A DNA stretch of 7,109 nucleotides, from assembly GCF_051710625.1 (NCBI RefSeq), contig NZ_JBPESN010000096.1:1-7109 (forward strand). The letters run 5' to 3'. Positions 6,147 to 7,109 of this stretch are shown here, one piece after another. A model generated the notes under the pieces. That model was given only the letters and a program-made list of their open reading frames with translations. It did not search any database and was not told the origin of the DNA. Made by a program: the position numbers and the translations under genes. Source of the stretch: JBPESN01 sp051710625. Lineage in GTDB: Bacteria > Pseudomonadota > Gammaproteobacteria > Enterobacterales > Enterobacteriaceae. Numbering within the stretch: position 1 is the first letter of the stretch; the number at the start of each line of letters is the position of its first letter.

Positions 6147-6176
6147 TTGGCAATGGTAAACTTGAGCGATTAAACT
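6147..6176 (+). promoter_or_regulatory. Possible ssb promoter
   Basis: TTGGCA (6147-6152) and TAAACT (6171-6176) are separated by 18 bases and would start transcription about 20 bases before the ssb ATG. They fit a sigma-70 promoter moderately well. E. coli ssb has several promoters, one of them SOS-controlled, so others closer to the LexA box are likely. Confidence 0.4.
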
Positions 6177-6193
6177 TAGTCATTCATCTTATC

Positions 6194-6199
6194 AGGAGA
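6194..6199 (+). promoter_or_regulatory. ssb ribosome binding site
   Basis: AGGAGA lies 5 bases upstream of the ATG at 6205 and supports that start, which gives the conserved MASRGVNKVILVGNLG N-terminus. Confidence 0.75.
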
Positions 6200-6204
6200 C
6201 CCCC

Positions 6205-6735
6205 ATGGCCAGTAGAGGCGTTAATAAAGTGATTCTAGTCGGAAACCTGGGCCAGGATCCGGAAGTCCGCCATATGCCTAATGGTGGTGCGGTAGCCAAC
6301 ATTACGCTGGCCACCTCGGAGAGCTGGCGCGACAAGCAGACCGGCGAGACCAAGGAGAAAACGGAATGGCACCGCGTGGTGCTGTTTGGCAAATTGGCCG
6401 AAGTGGCGGGCGAATATCTGCGTAAAGGCTCCCAGGTGTATATCGAGGGATCGCTGCAGACCCGCAAGTGGCAGGACCAGAGCGGTCAGGATCGCTATAC
6501 CACCGAAGTTGTGGTCAATGTGGGCGGCACCATGCAAATGCTCGGGGGCCGTCAGGGCGGCGCGGCGGCCAGCGGCGGCCAGCAGAGCGGCTGGGGCCAG
6601 CCTCAGCAGCCGCAGGGGAATAATGCGCAGTTCGGCGGCGGTAATGCACCGGCGTCGTCGCGCCCCGCGCAGAACAGCGTTCCGACGCCCAGCAATGAGC
6701 CGCCGATGGACTTTGACGACGATATTCCGTTCTGA
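6205..6735 (+). CDS. ssb: Single-stranded DNA-binding protein SSB (176 aa)
   Basis: SSB coats single-stranded DNA as a homotetramer and recruits replication, recombination and repair proteins. Residues 1 to about 112 form the OB-fold domain and match E. coli SSB closely; the DNA-stacking aromatics Trp41, Trp55, Phe61 and Trp89 (numbered with Met1) are all present. Next is a flexible linker rich in Gly, Gln, Ser and Pro (about 113-166). The protein ends with the acidic partner-binding tip DFDDDIPF. The length is 176 aa against 178 in E. coli, the difference lying in the linker. It is divergent from uvrA and shares the SOS region. The gene is intact, as expected for an essential function. The right IS copy lies 69 bases after its stop. 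Confidence 0.98.
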   Translation: MASRGVNKVILVGNLGQDPEVRHMPNGGAVANITLATSESWRDKQTGETKEKTEWHRVVLFGKLAEVAGEYLRKGSQVYIEGSLQTRKWQDQSGQDRYTTEVVVNVGGTMQMLGGRQGGAAASGGQQSGWGQPQQPQGNNAQFGGGNAPASSRPAQNSVPTPSNEPPMDFDDDIPF

Positions 6736-6804
6736 GGTTAACCTTAGACGACCTTGTCAAAGCTGCGCGGAAAAAACCTCCTATGATCAGAAGATTTTTT
6801 TTAC
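6736..6804 (+). other. ssb 3' flank, no clear terminator
   Basis: The stop codon is followed closely by the palindrome AGGTTAACCT (6735-6744), and a run of eight T lies at 6795-6802 just before the IS. No convincing GC-rich hairpin precedes the T run. The AT-rich sequence ends at the IS boundary at 6805, which may have displaced the native ssb terminator. Confidence 0.4.
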
Positions 6805-6837
6805 TGTAGTGACACACTGAATTTGGCCACCTGAACA

Positions 6838-6856
6838 GAGGTGATATGCTCACCTC
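6838..6856 (+). promoter_or_regulatory. Stem-loop in IS leader (right copy)
   Basis: The same GAGGTGA-TATGC-TCACCTC structure as in the left copy is fully conserved here, upstream of the orfA ATG at 6877. Conservation between copies that have diverged nearby hints at a role, but the IS terminal region is highly conserved anyway. Confidence 0.5.
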
Positions 6857-6876
6857 AGAACAACACGGGTGTACCA

Positions 6877-7109
6877 ATGAAAAGAAGAAATTTTAGTCCT
6901 GAATTCAAACGCGAATCCGCTCAACTGGTTGTCGAGCAAAATTACACCGCCGCGCCAGCAGCAAAAGCCATGGACGTCGGCATTTCTACGATGACGAAAT
7001 GGGTAAAACAACTGCGTGATGAGCGACAGGGGAAAACACCAAAAGCCTCTCCTATAACCCCGGAACAAATCGAAATACGTGAGCTCAAGAAGAAGGTACA
7101 ACGCATTGA
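6877..7109 (+). CDS. IS3-family transposase OrfA, right copy (cut by window edge)
   Basis: From ATG 6877 the frame is open for 77 codons to the window edge. It starts MKRRNFSPEFKRESAQLVVE and holds the helix-turn-helix region ending in STMTKWVKQL and the start of the charged zipper helix (IRELKKKVQRI). Compared with the left copy it has Val19, Glu20, Pro27, Asp33, Val34, Ile36 and Val43. Asp33-Val34 and Val43 look closer to what I recall of related transposases. Pro27 falls inside the first helix of the predicted helix-turn-helix and could weaken it. The slippage site and orfB lie outside the window. Confidence 0.85.
   Translation, partial: MKRRNFSPEFKRESAQLVVEQNYTAAPAAKAMDVGISTMTKWVKQLRDERQGKTPKASPITPEQIEIRELKKKVQRI

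Larger units (their letters stand above)
6805..7109 (+). mobile_element. IS3-family insertion sequence, right copy, 5' part
   Basis: This is the 5' part of a second copy of the IS seen at 1-461, in opposite orientation; both 5' ends face inward. It begins TGTAGTGACACACTGAATTT at 6805 and continues past the window. The two copies form an inverted repeat of at least 305 bases around a 6.3-kb segment. Because that segment holds chromosomal genes in ancestral order, independent insertions are more likely than a composite transposon. The copy contains the leader stem-loop and the start of orfA. Confidence 0.9.

Noticed and set aside
1..7109. Composite transposon carrying uvrA and ssb
   Set aside because: The enclosed genes follow the ancestral chromosomal order and the two IS copies are about 4% diverged, favouring independent insertions.

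Overview
The window looks like a chromosomal segment from an insect-associated gammaproteobacterium, most likely a Sodalis-type symbiont in an early stage of genome decay. The gene order dnaB - tyrB - yjbQ - yjbR - uvrA(-) - ssb(+) is the E. coli order for this locus, but alr (between dnaB and tyrB) and aphA (between tyrB and yjbQ) are missing. UvrA, SSB and YjbQ are very close to the E. coli proteins as recalled. The genes between them are broken by stop codons and small indels, and an IS3-family element bounds each side. The genus is inferred from this mixture of close enteric similarity, many pseudogenes and insertion sequences; no ribosomal RNA is present to confirm it.

Layout: 1-461 is the 5' part of an IS3-family element on the minus strand (orfA, an A6G slippage site, and the start of orfB). 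Directly against its end, 462-658 is the last ~64 codons of dnaB, itself frameshifted, followed by a probable terminator. 797-1972 is a tyrB pseudogene with five in-frame stops. 2047-2463 is an intact yjbQ. 2467-2863 is a yjbR pseudogene containing seven perfect copies of the heptanucleotide TGTGCAA. 2864-3065 has no recognisable gene. 3117-5960 (minus) is a full-length uvrA with a probable terminator at 3066-3098. 5961-6204 is the divergent uvrA/ssb control region with a LexA-type SOS box. 6205-6735 is an intact ssb. 6805-7109 is the 5' part of a second copy of the same IS, on the plus strand.

The working genes are DNA maintenance functions: UvrA (damage recognition in nucleotide excision repair) and SSB (single-strand binding in replication, recombination and repair), divergently transcribed around a shared SOS operator. 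The genes lost here serve aromatic amino-acid synthesis (tyrB), unknown functions (yjbR) and, as a local fragment only, replication (dnaB, which must exist intact elsewhere in a viable genome).

I see no new multi-gene system. The best leads are small: the in-frame heptamer expansion in yjbR; amino-acid differences between the two IS copies that fall only in the helix-turn-helix; the stranded dnaB tail; and a stop-codon pattern explained almost wholly by G:C to A:T transitions.
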